From Halorientalis sp. LT38 (lineage in GTDB: Archaea > Halobacteriota > Halobacteria > Halobacteriales > Haloarculaceae), in assembly GCF_037031225.1 (NCBI RefSeq), contig NZ_JAYEZN010000001.1:1736001-1800000 (forward strand): a DNA stretch of 64,000 nucleotides, given 5' to 3'. Shown here one piece after another: positions 7,729 to 17,593 of this stretch (position 1 is its first letter; each line of letters begins with the position of its first letter). The notes beneath the pieces are model-generated. The model was given only the letters and a program-made list of their open reading frames with translations, was not told where the DNA came from and did not search any database. The position numbers and the translations under genes were made by a program.

Positions 7729-8802
7729 ATGACCGACGGGGACCAGGCGGGTGACGAGGATGCGAGCGGGAACGGGGACGGGGGCGGGGGCTCGCGGACC
7801 GGGTCTGGGCCGGGAAGCGGCGGCGGTCGCGGCGTCGGTGGCCTGCTCGTCGGGGTATTCTGGAACCGTCGGGAGCACCGGCTCCGGTTCCCCTGGCGAC
7901 TGGCCGTCGCCGCCGGCCTGCTCGGCCTGCTGGTCCTCATGTTCGGCTCGGTCGCCGTCGTGGCCCTCGGCGACGCCTGGCTCGGCGGCCCCGGCGGCCA
8001 GCTCCTGTCGACGCTCGCCGTCGTCGTCGCGCTCCCGGTCACGAGTTACTTCCTGGGCCGGCGACCGATCCGGGCGCTCGGCCTCGATCTCGACCGACAG
8101 TGGTGGCGCGACGCCGGCTTCGGGCTGGCGCTCGGAGTCGTCCTTCCGACCCTGCTGTTCGGTGTCGGCATCGCTGCCGGCTGGGTAGCCGTCACCGACA
8201 CCTTCGTGACGACGCCCGACGCCTTCCTCGGCTTCGGCGACGCGTCGGTGCCCGTCGCCCTCGCCGCCGCTCTCGTCTTCTTCCTCGGCGTCGCCATCTC
8301 CGAGGAACTGCTCGTCCGCGGGTATCTCCTGACGAACCTGGCGGAAGCGCTGGCCGGCTTCGAGCGAGTGGGAGTCCGTCACGCCATCGCCGTCGCGACG
8401 CTCGCGACCGCCGGGCTGTTCGGCGTGCTCCACGCCGGCAACCCCAGCGCGACCCTGCTCTCGGTGACCAACATCACGCTGTTCGGGGTTTTGCTCGGGC
8501 TCTGTTACGTCTGGACCGGCCGGCTGGGGATCGCCGTCGGCGTCCACCTGACCTGGAACGCGGTCGTCGGCGCGGTGTACGGCTTCCCCGTCAGCGGGAT
8601 CACCGTCGGCGTCGCGGTGCTGGAGACGGAGACGACCGGCCCCGCGCTATTGACTGGCGGCTCCTTCGGCCCCGAGGGCGGCCTGCTCGTATTGCTCGCC
8701 CTCGTCGTCGGCCTCGGGTTGACCGCCTGGTGGGTCCGGCGGGAGTACGGCGACCGGCGGCTCAGGGAGACGGTCGCCGTGCCGGCGCTGCGGGGCGAGT
8801 AA
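7729..8802 (+). CDS. CPBP-family intramembrane metalloprotease (Abi/CAAX type)
   Basis: The protein has 357 residues. A Gly/Asp-rich soluble N terminus of about 40 residues precedes about eight membrane helices. The CPBP motifs are present: EELLVRG (EExxxR) near residue 190, HAGNPSATLLSVTN (HxxxN-type) near 230, and HLTWN near 280. The family contains Rce1-type CAAX proteases and bacteriocin-immunity proteins; substrates in archaea are unknown. The start at 7729 lies close after a purine-poor leader. The aldo-keto reductase gene follows 42 bp downstream on the same strand. Confidence 0.85.
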   Translation: MTDGDQAGDEDASGNGDGGGGSRTGSGPGSGGGRGVGGLLVGVFWNRREHRLRFPWRLAVAAGLLGLLVLMFGSVAVVALGDAWLGGPGGQLLSTLAVVVALPVTSYFLGRRPIRALGLDLDRQWWRDAGFGLALGVVLPTLLFGVGIAAGWVAVTDTFVTTPDAFLGFGDASVPVALAAALVFFLGVAISEELLVRGYLLTNLAEALAGFERVGVRHAIAVATLATAGLFGVLHAGNPSATLLSVTNITLFGVLLGLCYVWTGRLGIAVGVHLTWNAVVGAVYGFPVSGITVGVAVLETETTGPALLTGGSFGPEGGLLVLLALVVGLGLTAWWVRREYGDRRLRETVAVPALRGE

Positions 8803-8844
8803 CGGATCGCACCGGCTAAGTGGGCCGCGTTCCTACGGGCGGGC

Positions 8845-9897
8845 ATGAACCAGCGCGAACTCGGATCGTCGGGCGTCGAGGTCAGCGAAGTCGGCTTCGG
8901 GGCCTGGGTCGTCGGCACCGACTGGTGGGGCGACCGCAGCCACGAGCAGGCCGTCGGCATGATCGAGCACGCCATCGAGCAGGGGATCACGTTCTTCGAC
9001 ACCGGCGACGTCTACGGCCACGGCGACTCGGAGGAACTCGTCGGCGAGGCCCTCGCCGACCGCCGCGACGAGGTCACCGTCTCCACGAAGGTCGGCTACG
9101 ACTTCTACAACAACCCCCAGGCCGGCCACGGCGAACTCCCCAAGCGGATGGACGGCGAGTGGATCCACACGGCGCTGGACCGGTCGCTCGAGAGGTTAGG
9201 GATGGACTACGTCGACGTGCTCATGCTGCACAACGCGAACGTCGACGAGGTCACCCCCGACGTGCTGGAGGCGCTCGACGAACTCCGCGAGGAAGGGAAA
9301 GTCGAGGCGATCGGCTGGGCGCTCGGCCCCTCTATCGGCTGGCTCGCCGAGGCCACCGGGGCCGTCGAGCAGGAGTTCGACGCCCTCCAGCTGGTGTTCA
9401 ACGTCTTCGAGCAGACGCCGGGTCGCCACGCCATCGAGGAGGTCCGCCGGCTCGACGCCGACACCTCGATCCTCCCGCGGGTCCCCCACTCCTCCGGGCT
9501 CCTGAACGAGCAGGTCACCCCGGGCACGGAACTGGGCGAGGGCGACCACCGCGCGTACCGCCCCGACGAGTGGTACGAGACGGGCTGGGAGAAGGTGGAC
9601 AATCTGCGCTTCCTCGAACGCGACGGCGAGCGAACGATGGGCCAGGCCGCCATCCAGTGGCTGCTGGCCTTCGACGAAGTGGCCAGCGTCACGCCGACCT
9701 TCCGCACCACCGACGACATCGACGAGTGGGCCGGCGCACCGGCCACGCCCGCCCTCTCCGACGAGGAGTTCGAGCGCGTCGAGGAACTGAAGGAGGACAA
9801 CTTCGGCATCGACCGCGACGACGGGATGGACGCACTGCGCTCCTCGGTCGGTGGCGCGGATCTGGAAGACGTAGACAAGCAGGCGGCGGGCGACTGA
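8845..9897 (+). CDS. Aldo-keto reductase
   Basis: The protein has 350 residues. The N terminus (RELGSSGVEVSEVGFGAWVVG) and the strand FFDTGDVYGHGDSEELVGEAL contain the family's catalytic Asp and Tyr; the catalytic Lys is in VTVSTKVGYDF, and the partner His is likely in DVLMLHNAN. The NADPH-binding loop is probably IPTF-like (SVTPTFRTTDDIDEW). The class is the YajO/YghZ-like group acting on small carbonyl compounds or sugars; the natural substrate cannot be deduced. The tail is acidic, as expected for a halophile. Confidence 0.88.
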   Translation: MNQRELGSSGVEVSEVGFGAWVVGTDWWGDRSHEQAVGMIEHAIEQGITFFDTGDVYGHGDSEELVGEALADRRDEVTVSTKVGYDFYNNPQAGHGELPKRMDGEWIHTALDRSLERLGMDYVDVLMLHNANVDEVTPDVLEALDELREEGKVEAIGWALGPSIGWLAEATGAVEQEFDALQLVFNVFEQTPGRHAIEEVRRLDADTSILPRVPHSSGLLNEQVTPGTELGEGDHRAYRPDEWYETGWEKVDNLRFLERDGERTMGQAAIQWLLAFDEVASVTPTFRTTDDIDEWAGAPATPALSDEEFERVEELKEDNFGIDRDDGMDALRSSVGGADLEDVDKQAAGD

Positions 9898-9967
9898 CGG
9901 GAGCCGCGACGAAAAAAACCAGGAACTCGGCTTTTCCGGTGTTCGACTGGCGGCGCGGTCGCGACTA

Positions 9968-10912
9968 CTACAGGTCCTGCAGGACGTCTTCGACGCCGTC
10001 CCGGATCTCGATGACCTGTGTGCTCTGGGTGCCCACCGACTCGACGATATCGCCGGTCTCGGCGGCTATCTCTTCGGCGTTCTGGGCCGTCTGGTCGACC
10101 ATGCTGGCGACCTCCTCGGAACTCGCGGCCTGTTGATCGGTCGCGGCGGCGACTTCCTCGATCCCCTGGTTGACCTCCTGGACCGTCGACCCGATCTCGT
10201 CGAGGACGGCCATCGCCTCGCGGACCGATTCGACCCCCGTTTCGATCTCCTGGTTGCTCTCGGAGAGGTTCTCCACCGCGCTCTCGGTGTCGGTCTGGAT
10301 CCGGTCGATCATCGACTCGACCCTGCTGGCCTGTTGCTGGGACTCGACGGCGAGTTGCTTGACCTCGTCGGCGACGACGGCGAACCCGTCGCCGGCCTGT
10401 CCGGCCCGGGCGGCCTCGATCGAGGCGTTCAGCGCCAGGATGTTCGTCTGGTCGGCGATGTCCGTGATCACGTCGATGATCTCGCCGATCTCGTCGGCCT
10501 GCTCCCGGATCGTCCAGACGTCTTCGGAGACCCTCTCGGAGGCCTCCTGCAGCGAGTCCATGGACTCCTCGACCTCGGCCGCCAGTTCCTGCCCCTCGTT
10601 GGCCCGGTCCCGGGCCTGCTTGCTGGCGCTCGCGACCTCCTCCGCGGAGGAGGCGATCTCTTCGACCGACGCCGACAGCGTCGAGATCTCGTTCGCCACG
10701 GCCTCCATCCCCTCCGACTGTTCGCTCGACAGCTCTCGGATCTCCTCGATCCGGCCGAGGATCGCTTCGGTCGACTCCTGGAGTTCCTCCAGCCCGGCTT
10801 CGACCTCCGCCGCGCCGTCGTGGTCCGTGTCCGCGTCGAGGTCGACGGCCTCTTCGTCCAGCGTGTCCTCGACGTCGTCCATCTCGTCCGCCACCGCGTC
10901 CTGGTTGGACAT
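9968..10912 (-). CDS. Soluble methyl-accepting chemotaxis transducer without sensor domain
   Basis: The protein has 314 residues and is almost entirely coiled coil. The conserved signalling hairpin tip around residues 135-180 ([20 protein letters not shown], then [20 protein letters not shown]) binds CheA/CheW. Gln/Glu pairs flanking the tip are possible methylation sites. There is no transmembrane helix, no HAMP domain and no PAS or globin sensor: only about 45 acidic residues precede the coil. It may sense through a partner or be a cytoplasmic adaptor. No other che genes are in the window. Its promoter has TTTATA-like sequence near 10938. Confidence 0.9.
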   Translation of the reverse strand: MSNQDAVADEMDDVEDTLDEEAVDLDADTDHDGAAEVEAGLEELQESTEAILGRIEEIRELSSEQSEGMEAVANEISTLSASVEEIASSAEEVASASKQARDRANEGQELAAEVEESMDSLQEASERVSEDVWTIREQADEIGEIIDVITDIADQTNILALNASIEAARAGQAGDGFAVVADEVKQLAVESQQQASRVESMIDRIQTDTESAVENLSESNQEIETGVESVREAMAVLDEIGSTVQEVNQGIEEVAAATDQQAASSEEVASMVDQTAQNAEEIAAETGDIVESVGTQSTQVIEIRDGVEDVLQDL

Positions 10913-11014
10913 GATCCAGTGTACTCGGCACGTTGGTTTATATCCCCGGCACGATTATCTCGGATTATTACACTCCGTGGTACCGGCGCCCTGACGGACC
11001 GGTCCCGGCCGCGC

Positions 11015-11362
11015 TCACAGAAAGTCCCGCACGTCGCTGTACCACATGTCGTGGTGGTCCACCTCGTCGATGGCCTCGGCGATGCGGACGGCGAGGGCGT
11101 GCCAGCAGAGTTCGGTCGGGTCCTCGGGGTCGAGGTTGTACTCGGAGTCGGCGCAGTCGCACTCGCCGCCCTCGACGATGTACTCGTCCTCGTAGCCGAC
11201 GACGACGGTGAAGTCCCGGTATTCCTTGACCCGGCGCTCGCCGACGGCCTCGATGGCGCGCTGGCCGCGTTCGCCGTGGAGCGAGACGATACGGTCGACG
11301 CTCTCCGGTGTGAGTTCGCCGGCGGTGGCCAGCGAGGCCACCCAGTCGTCGACCGCTGTCAC
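11015..11362 (-). CDS. SWIM zinc-finger protein
   Basis: The protein has 115 residues. The central metal motif ECDCADSEYNL...ELCWH fits the SWIM pattern CxCx(n)CxH, with about 15 residues between the pairs. SWIM fingers bind DNA or mediate protein contacts and occur in SWI2/SNF2 proteins, MULE transposases and small archaeal proteins. The helical part before the finger (TPESVDRIVSLHGERGQRAIE) may position it. No ATPase or transposase accompanies it here. Function is unknown. Confidence 0.75.
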   Translation of the reverse strand: MTAVDDWVASLATAGELTPESVDRIVSLHGERGQRAIEAVGERRVKEYRDFTVVVGYEDEYIVEGGECDCADSEYNLDPEDPTELCWHALAVRIAEAIDEVDHHDMWYSDVRDFL

Positions 11363-11485
11363 GACCCAACGGTTGCGGCGGAGCTGTCAAAACACGTTCG
11401 ATAGGTTCGGGCGGGGCCACTGGGCCCGTCCCGGAGCCCGGGCGCGGAGCGCATCCCTTTTCGTGCTGGCCCGGCGAGCGGAGGT

Positions 11486-12589
11486 ATGCTCGTCGAGGAG
11501 GGCGACGTCGAGGTCGAGGTCCCCGGTGAGGCCACCGACGGGAAGGACGGCGAGGTGTTCTACAACCCGGATATGGAGCTCAACCGGGACCTGACGGTGG
11601 CGACGCTGCGGACCTACCGCGACCGGGCCGACGGCGACCCGATGACCTACCTCGACGCGACGGCGGCCAGCGGGATCCGCGGCGTGCGGGCGGCCGCCGA
11701 CGGCTGGACGGCGACGACCTGCGACGTGGACCCCGACGCCGTCGCGCTGGCTGCGGCCAACTTCGAGCGCAACGGACTCGACGGCGAGGCCGTCCACGAG
11801 GACGCGAACGTGTGCATGCACCAGCGGGGATTCGACGTGGTGGACGTGGACCCGTTCGGGACGCCGGTCCCCTTCGCCGACGCCGCGGTCCGGAGCGCCA
11901 GGGGGCTCTGCTGCGTCACCGCGACCGACACCGCGCCGCTGTGTGGCGCCCACTTCGAGAGCGGCGTCCGGAAGTACGACGCGGTCCCGCGCAACACCGA
12001 GTACCACGCCGAGATGGGGCTCAGAGTACTCCTCTCGGCGCTGGTCCGGACCGCCGGGAAGTTCGACGTGGCCGCCCGTCCCGTGTTCAGCCACGTCTCC
12101 GACCACTACGCCCGGACCTACCTGCAGGTCGAACAGGGCGCCAGAGCCGCCAACGCGCTGCTCGAGGACCTCGGGTTCGTCGACCACTGCCAGCACTGCC
12201 TCTACCGGGAGTCCCAGCGGGGCAGGATCGCGGACCCCCGCGACGAGTGCCCCCACTGCGGCCACCACCTCCAGACCGCCGGGCCGATCTGGCTCGGCGC
12301 GGCCCACGACCCCGCGTTCGTCGCCGCCGTCCGCGAGCGCGTCACCGACGAGTTCGGGACGGCCGACCGCGCGCGAGACCTGCTCGAAACGATAGAGGGG
12401 GAACTCGACGTGCCGACCCACTACGACCAGCACCGCCTCTACAAGCGGTGGAACGAGTCGGCGGTCGGCATGGACGAATTTCTCACGGCGCTCCGGGACG
12501 CGGGCCACGAGGCCTCTCGCACCCACTACGGCGGGACGACGTTCAAGACGACGGCGGACGTGGCCGAGATCGAGCGCGCGCTGGCCTAA
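11486..12589 (+). CDS. trm1: tRNA (guanine(26)-N2)-dimethyltransferase Trm1
   Basis: The protein has 367 residues. The enzyme dimethylates G26 of tRNA using S-adenosylmethionine, preventing alternative folding of the tRNA. The N terminus ([20 protein letters not shown]) and the SAM-binding region ([16 protein letters not shown], then [19 protein letters not shown]) are diagnostic. The catalytic DPFGTPVPF loop lies near residue 122. A C-terminal zinc site (CQHCLYR and CPHCGHHL) follows, and the protein closes with the Trm1 C-terminal domain. The stop overlaps the convergent membrane-protein gene by 4 bp. Confidence 0.95.
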   Translation: MLVEEGDVEVEVPGEATDGKDGEVFYNPDMELNRDLTVATLRTYRDRADGDPMTYLDATAASGIRGVRAAADGWTATTCDVDPDAVALAAANFERNGLDGEAVHEDANVCMHQRGFDVVDVDPFGTPVPFADAAVRSARGLCCVTATDTAPLCGAHFESGVRKYDAVPRNTEYHAEMGLRVLLSALVRTAGKFDVAARPVFSHVSDHYARTYLQVEQGARAANALLEDLGFVDHCQHCLYRESQRGRIADPRDECPHCGHHLQTAGPIWLGAAHDPAFVAAVRERVTDEFGTADRARDLLETIEGELDVPTHYDQHRLYKRWNESAVGMDEFLTALRDAGHEASRTHYGGTTFKTTADVAEIERALA

Positions 12590-12987
12590 GAGGAGCGTTC
12601 TTCCTGAATCTCGCGGCCGATCTGGATCGCGCCGGCGACGATGTAGTGGAGCAGCCGGTAGAACGGACGCAGGATGAGGTTGAAGACGCCGACGAGGCCG
12701 ACGAGGCCGCCCAGCGCCTGCAGTTCGCCCGGGGACGACCCGCGCACGATGGCCACCACCGACACGACGGCGGCGATGACCGGGCCGAGCCAGAGGCCGG
12801 AGAGATACAGGGAATAGGCCTCGCTGCGCTGCCAGAGGACGTACAGGCCGGCGCCAAGCGCGAGGAAGACGACGGGCAAGATCGGCGAGGCCCCGACGCC
12901 GAGGAAGCCGAGCGGAATGAGAAGCGCCGCCGCGAGCAGGCAGACGGCCGAGATGCGGAGGATCCCCCGTTCGTATTTCTCGTCCAT
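12586..12987 (-). CDS. Four-helix membrane protein of unknown function
   Basis: The protein has 133 residues from the ATG at 12987; a longer frame to 13227 would add 80 mostly basic residues and is not credible. Hydrophobic helices lie at about residues 9-28, 30-48, 60-80 and 90-110, with a charged cytosolic tail ([12 protein letters not shown]). I recognise no family. It is convergent with trm1 with a 4-bp overlap, and divergent from the YihY fusion gene across about 170 bp. Confidence 0.7.
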   Translation of the reverse strand: MDEKYERGILRISAVCLLAAALLIPLGFLGVGASPILPVVFLALGAGLYVLWQRSEAYSLYLSGLWLGPVIAAVVSVVAIVRGSSPGELQALGGLVGLVGVFNLILRPFYRLLHYIVAGAIQIGREIQEERSS

Positions 12988-13156
12988 ACCCCTTCCTGCA
13001 GGCCCCGAACTAAATGGGTTTTCGGTCGGGTACCCGGGGACGGCCCGGTGGCACCGCTCGCCAGTCGCCCGCCAGCCCGTCGCGCGCCGTTCCGGGCCCG
13101 TCAGGCACCCGAGAGGATCCAGTGGAGTATTCATTCCGGAGGGTGAACTATCACTC

Positions 13157-14434
13157 GTGTCACGGAACGCCGACTTCGGCGGGGTACTGCGGGCGGTGGT
13201 CGCGGCCGCGCGATCGGAGCAGATCACCTTCCTGGCCGCCAGCCTCGCCTACTACACGTTCGTCTCGCTGATGCCGCTCCTGTTGCTCGCCGTCGTCGTC
13301 GCCTCGGCGCTGGGCGGGGAGGCGCTGGCGGCGAGCGTGGTCGCCCAGCTCGGGAGCGTGCTCTCACCCGCCGGCGAGCAGGTGGTACTGGAGTCGCTGA
13401 CCGGCGCGAGCGGGCGCACGGGCGCGACCGTCGCCGGCGTGGCCGTGCTGGTGTGGGGGGCGCTGAAGCTCTTCCGCGGCCTCAACACGGCCTTCGCGCA
13501 GGTGTACGGGACGACCGAGTCGACGACCCTCGTCGGGCAGATGACCGACGCCACCGTCGCCCTGGTGGCGGTCGCGGCCGGCGTCGGCGTCGCCGCCGGC
13601 GTGAACGTCCTCGTCGGCTACCTGCCGACCCGACTCCTCGGCGCGCTCGGCCCGCCCATCTCGGCGCTGGCGCTGACGATCACCTTCCTCCCGCTGTACG
13701 TCATCCTCCCGGACGTCGACGTCGGGGTGCGGGAGGCCCTGCCCGGCGCCGTCCTCGCGGGCGGCGGCTGGGCGCTTTTGAGCACCGGGTTCCGGATCTA
13801 CGCCGCGAACGCGGGGAGTTTCCAGCTCTACGGCGTCATCGGCGGCGTCCTGCTTTTGGTGACCTGGTTCTACGTCGGCAGCATCGTCCTGCTTTCGGGC
13901 GTCGTGTTGAACGCCGTGCTGGCCGACCGCGACGTCGGCAACCGGCAACTACAACAGGATCCCGGTCGACGTGTCGCCCAACGAGCGAGTATGTCCGACG
14001 AACACGGGGGTGCGCCGGGCGAGAGCAACGACGACGGTGCGGACGGAGCGGCATCCGCACCGGACAGCGACGCGGAGGACCTCGAGGCGGAACTCGCGGC
14101 CCTCCGCGAGACGGTCGAGGAATTCGAAGACGACGTCGAGGACCGGACCGTCCACCGCGAGGAGATCGAAGCCGACCTGAAGCGGTACGTCCGGGGCAGG
14201 GTGCGCCGCGGGCACGCCACCGGCTGGGGTCCCTACCTCGTCTTGCTGTACGGCACGGCGATGACCCTCGGCGCCTTCTACTTCCTCGGCGGCGGCTGGG
14301 CCATCCTCGCCATGCTCGTGATCTGGCTGTCGACGCTGGGACTGTACGTCCTGATGGTGCTCGTCGGCGTCGGGATCACCGCGGCCGGCGTCCCCGGTCG
14401 GCTACGCGACGCCGTCGGACGCTTCCGCAGCTAA
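13157..14434 (+). CDS. YihY/BrkB-family membrane protein fused to a C-terminal three-helix domain
   Basis: The protein has 425 residues from a GTG at 13157, with GGAGG about 12 bp upstream; no ATG is available in frame near the domain start. Residues ~1-265 are a YihY/BrkB-type domain of about six helices (ITFLAASLAYYTFVSLMPLL, then LKLFRGLNTAFAQVYG). An acidic, coiled linker (DLEAELAALRETVEEFEDD) joins this to a second region at ~350-420 with two to three helices (GAFYFLGGGWAILAMLVIWL). An in-frame ATG at 13991 (residue 279) could allow the second domain to be made alone. YihY was once misassigned as RNase BN; its real role is unclear. Confidence 0.75.
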   Translation: MSRNADFGGVLRAVVAAARSEQITFLAASLAYYTFVSLMPLLLLAVVVASALGGEALAASVVAQLGSVLSPAGEQVVLESLTGASGRTGATVAGVAVLVWGALKLFRGLNTAFAQVYGTTESTTLVGQMTDATVALVAVAAGVGVAAGVNVLVGYLPTRLLGALGPPISALALTITFLPLYVILPDVDVGVREALPGAVLAGGGWALLSTGFRIYAANAGSFQLYGVIGGVLLLVTWFYVGSIVLLSGVVLNAVLADRDVGNRQLQQDPGRRVAQRASMSDEHGGAPGESNDDGADGAASAPDSDAEDLEAELAALRETVEEFEDDVEDRTVHREEIEADLKRYVRGRVRRGHATGWGPYLVLLYGTAMTLGAFYFLGGGWAILAMLVIWLSTLGLYVLMVLVGVGITAAGVPGRLRDAVGRFRS

Positions 14435-14437
14435 GCC

Positions 14438-15343
14438 GTGCGGGTCCGCCCCGCCGTGGCGGCCGACCTGCCGGCGGCGCTGCCCGACGCTGTCGTGGTC
14501 GCGTTCGCCCTGGTGACGCTGCTCGGCAACGTCGCCGCCTACTTCCTGCTGTTCTCCCTGCTGTACTGGCTCGGCGACCGGACGCCGGTCGTCGGTCACC
14601 GGCTCGATCGAGCGCTGATCGCGCAGGTCGTGGCGCTTGGCTTCGGCGCGCTGGCACTCGTGGCGCTGCTCAAACCCCTCCTCGCGCTCCCGCGGCCGCC
14701 CGGCTCCGCCGCCCCCGTCGCCGTCGACGCCGTCCCGGGCGTCCTCCGGCCGGTCGTCGCCGAGGCCACGACGATCGACGGCTACGGCTTCCCGAGCGGC
14801 CACGCGCTGGGGAGCACCGTCGTCTACGGCGGGCTCGGCTGGCTGTGCGCCTCGAAGGGCGACCGCGGACCGCTGTACGCCGGGGCCGCGATCGCGGCCG
14901 CCGTCTCCAGCTCCCGGCTCGTCGTCGGCGTCCACTACCTCGGCGACGTCGTCGGCGGGATCGCCATCGGCCTGCTCTGGCTGGCCCTCGCGATCCGGTT
15001 CGTGCCGACGCCAGGGCGTTCGTTCCCCGCCGCCGGCGCGCTGGCCGGGGTGGGCGTGCTCGTCGCCGGCCCCACGTCGTACCTGCTGTTCGCCTTCGGC
15101 GGGTCGGTAGGCGCGACCCTCGCCTGGTGGGCCCTCGCCGACCGGATCCCCGCTACTGCCCGCTCCGATCGCGAGGCGCTGCTGACGACGGTGGTGGGCG
15201 TCGCGACCGTGGGCTGGCTCCTGGGACTCGTCGCGTTCCTCGGCGTCTCGGCTATGACGCTGGCCCCGGCGATCGGCCTCGTCGTCGCCGCACTCGTGGC
15301 CGCGCCGGCCGCGGGGGTTCGGCTCGACGCCGCGTTCAGGTGA
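14438..15343 (+). CDS. PAP2-family lipid phosphatase-like membrane protein
   Basis: The protein has 301 residues with a GTG start 3 bp after the preceding stop, so it is cotranscribed with the YihY fusion. The three PAP2 phosphatase motifs are present: KPLLALPRPP (KxxxxxxRP), GFPSGHALGS (PSGH) and SRLVVGVHYLGDVVGG (SRxxxxxHxxxD). About eight membrane helices are visible. The family dephosphorylates phosphatidic acid, phosphatidylglycerophosphate or isoprenyl pyrophosphates; a polyprenyl or archaeal lipid phosphate is a reasonable substrate. The stop overlaps the convergent DedA gene by 8 bp. Confidence 0.88.
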   Translation: MRVRPAVAADLPAALPDAVVVAFALVTLLGNVAAYFLLFSLLYWLGDRTPVVGHRLDRALIAQVVALGFGALALVALLKPLLALPRPPGSAAPVAVDAVPGVLRPVVAEATTIDGYGFPSGHALGSTVVYGGLGWLCASKGDRGPLYAGAAIAAAVSSSRLVVGVHYLGDVVGGIAIGLLWLALAIRFVPTPGRSFPAAGALAGVGVLVAGPTSYLLFAFGGSVGATLAWWALADRIPATARSDREALLTTVVGVATVGWLLGLVAFLGVSAMTLAPAIGLVVAALVAAPAAGVRLDAAFR

Positions 15344-16016
15344 GCGACGCGTCGGTGCGGTCGGTGCGCAGCCAGACCGCGACCGCGGACCCCGCCGCCG
15401 CGAGGGTCGCGACCGCCGCGACCGCCGGGTTGGCCGACAGCCACGCGATCGAGCCGACCAGGTGGGGTTCGACCGCGCCGTAGGCCACCGTGACGGGTGC
15501 CCGCCCGTCGCCCCCCGAGTACACCAGCCAGATCAGGACCGCGTTGTAGCAAGTCCAGCCGACCGTCGAGTAGACCACGAACTTCGGGAGGGGCGTGCCG
15601 GCGTAGCCGGCCGGGATCGAGATCGGCGTCCTGAACACGGGGACGAGCCGTCCCCAGAGGAGGGAGTTCTCGCCGTAGCGACGGAAGAACCGTTTGCTTC
15701 GCTCGATCTGTGCGGTGGGCAGGTAGCGGCTGTCCCCGTACCGTTCGAGTGCCACGTCGCCGTAGTAGCCAAAGAGGTAGTACGCGATCAGACTCCCCAG
15801 CACCGCCCCGACGGTCAGGACGGCGGTGAAGATGGCGAAGGAGGCGGGGTCGGTGACGAGTTCGTAGGCGACCGCGGGGATGACGATCTCGCTCGGGACG
15901 AAGTGGGTGATCCAGGCCGTCTCGAGCAGGATGAACAGGAAGAGCGCTACCAGCCCGTACCGCTCGACGAGCGTGACGGCGGTGTCGGTGAGCGACTGGA
16001 CGACACCGGCGAACAT
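15336..16016 (-). CDS. DedA/VTT-domain membrane protein
   Basis: The protein has 226 residues. The VTT/SNARE-associated core is visible: FLFILLETAWITHFVPSEIV, the glycine-rich GAVLGSLIAYYLFGYYGD, the amphipathic FFRRYGENSLLWGRLVPVFRT and GYAGTPLPKFVVYSTVG. DedA proteins act as lipid scramblases or flippases and support membrane homeostasis; archaeal members are less studied. It faces a PAP2 phosphatase with overlapping 3' ends, which fits a shared lipid theme but does not prove it. Confidence 0.88.
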   Translation of the reverse strand: MFAGVVQSLTDTAVTLVERYGLVALFLFILLETAWITHFVPSEIVIPAVAYELVTDPASFAIFTAVLTVGAVLGSLIAYYLFGYYGDVALERYGDSRYLPTAQIERSKRFFRRYGENSLLWGRLVPVFRTPISIPAGYAGTPLPKFVVYSTVGWTCYNAVLIWLVYSGGDGRAPVTVAYGAVEPHLVGSIAWLSANPAVAAVATLAAAGSAVAVWLRTDRTDASLT

Positions 16017-16093
16017 GCGTTAGCGGATACAGGGGGCTCGGCGCCAAAAGGCTTCACGGTCGCGAAAGAAATGGGCGGACGACTCGGCCGGCC

Positions 16094-17479
16094 TCAGAAC
16101 GTCTCGAGGTAGCGGTCGATCTCCCACTCGGAGACGTCGACGAGGTACTCCTTGTACTCCTGTTCTTTGGCCTCGACGAACTTCTCGCCGATGTGGTCGC
16201 CGAGCGCGTTGAACACCGTCTCGTCGTCCTGGAGGGCATCGATGGCCTCGCCGAGGTTCTCGGGGAGGGTGTCGATGCCGTACTCCTCGCGTTTCTCCGC
16301 GTCGAACTCGTAGATGTTCTCCCGGACCGGATCCGGACAGTCCAGGCCCCGCTCGATGCCGTCCAGGCCGGCGTGGATCAGGACGGCCAGCGCGAGGTAG
16401 GGGTTACACGACGGGTCGGGGAAGCGGGCCTCGATCCGGCTGGCGGCCGGGATGCGTGCGGCCGGCTTGCGGATCAGCGCCGAGCGGTTGCGGTCCGACC
16501 AGGCGACGTAGACGGGCGCCTCGTAGCCGGGCACCAGGCGCTTGTATGAGTTCACGGTCGGGTTGGTGACCGCCGCGAGCGCGGGCGCGTGTTCGAGGAT
16601 CCCGGCGGTGAACTGCTTTGCCTCCTCGCTGAGGTCGAACTCGTCGTCGCCGTCGTGGAAGGCGTTCTCGCCGTCCTCGGTGAAAAGCGAGATGTGGGTG
16701 TGCATCCCCGAGCCGTTGATCTTCGGGATCGGCTTGGGCATGAAGGTGGCGTGCAGGTCGTGTTCGGCCGCGATGGCGCGCACGACCGTCCGGAAGGTCC
16801 CGACGTTGTCGGCCGTCGTCAGCGCGTCGTCGTACTCGAAGTTGATCTCGTGCTGACCCTGGGCGACCTCGTGGTGGCTGGCCTCGATCTCGAAGCCCAT
16901 CTCTTCGAGCCCGTAGATGATGTCACGGCGCACGTCGCTCGCGAGGTCCTTGGGGGCGAGGTCGAAGTAGCCGCCGGCGTCGTTGGTCTTGGTCGTCGCG
17001 CGTCCGTCCTCGTCCTCCTCGAACAGGAAGAACTCGGGTTCGGGGGCGGCGTTGACCGTGTAGCCCAGTTCCTCGGCCCGGTCGAGGGCCTGCTTCAGGA
17101 TGTAGCGCGGGTCGCCCTCGAAGGGCTCGCCGGTCGACGTGTTGATGACGTCACAGATGAGACGGGCGCTCGCGTGTTCCTCGGTATTTCGCCACGGCAG
17201 GACGGAGAAGGTGTCGGGGTCCGGCACCAGGCGCATGTCCGACTCCTGGATGCGGACGAAGCCCTCGATCGAGGAGCCGTCGAAGTAGATCCCCTCGCTG
17301 AAGGCCTTCTCGGCCTGCTCGGCCGGCACGCTCACGTTCTTGACCGTCCCCAGAATGTCGGTGAACTGGAGGCGGAGGAAGTCGACGTTCTTCTCGTCGA
17401 TCTCGTCTACCACGTCCTGTGCGTCTGCTGTCAACCCGCCGTCAGCCTTGAGATTCGGGTTTGTCATCTTTCTCGTCAT
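16094..17479 (-). CDS. glnA: Glutamine synthetase (GlnA, type I)
   Basis: The protein has 461 residues from the ATG at 17479 or 457 from the ATG at 17467. I prefer 17479 because a TTTTTGTA-like TATA box lies about 25 bp before it, giving a nearly leaderless mRNA. The enzyme makes glutamine from glutamate, ammonium and ATP. Visible motifs are [21 protein letters not shown], the metal/ammonium region [27 protein letters not shown] and the ATP region [10 protein letters not shown]. It is divergent from an lrp gene, with a dyad in the shared promoter region; the ammonium transporter and P-II protein that feed it are at 53-55 kb. Confidence 0.96.
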   Translation of the reverse strand: MTRKMTNPNLKADGGLTADAQDVVDEIDEKNVDFLRLQFTDILGTVKNVSVPAEQAEKAFSEGIYFDGSSIEGFVRIQESDMRLVPDPDTFSVLPWRNTEEHASARLICDVINTSTGEPFEGDPRYILKQALDRAEELGYTVNAAPEPEFFLFEEDEDGRATTKTNDAGGYFDLAPKDLASDVRRDIIYGLEEMGFEIEASHHEVAQGQHEINFEYDDALTTADNVGTFRTVVRAIAAEHDLHATFMPKPIPKINGSGMHTHISLFTEDGENAFHDGDDEFDLSEEAKQFTAGILEHAPALAAVTNPTVNSYKRLVPGYEAPVYVAWSDRNRSALIRKPAARIPAASRIEARFPDPSCNPYLALAVLIHAGLDGIERGLDCPDPVRENIYEFDAEKREEYGIDTLPENLGEAIDALQDDETVFNALGDHIGEKFVEAKEQEYKEYLVDVSEWEIDRYLETF

Positions 17480-17542
17480 CGGTAGGGAATACCCGAGATA
17501 CAAAAACCCTGCTGATTTGTGCAAGTCTTCCTTCAGCGCTGG

Positions 17543-17566
17543 AGAATTGCATATTCGTAAAATTCT
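17543..17566. promoter_or_regulatory. Dyad in glnA-lrp divergent promoter
   Basis: A perfect inverted repeat, AGAATT, 12 bp, AATTCT, sits in the 114-bp gap between glnA and lrp, 28 bp before the lrp ATG. It overlaps the position where the lrp promoter should lie. AT-rich dyads of this size are typical Lrp/AsnC sites, so autoregulation and control of glnA are plausible. Confidence 0.5.
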
Positions 17567-17593
17567 AAAGGGTGGGGCGCCTGTCCAGATATA

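Noticed and set aside
12586-13227. Extended start at 13227 for the four-helix membrane protein
   Set aside because: The added 80 residues are basic and overlap the promoter of the divergent YihY gene.
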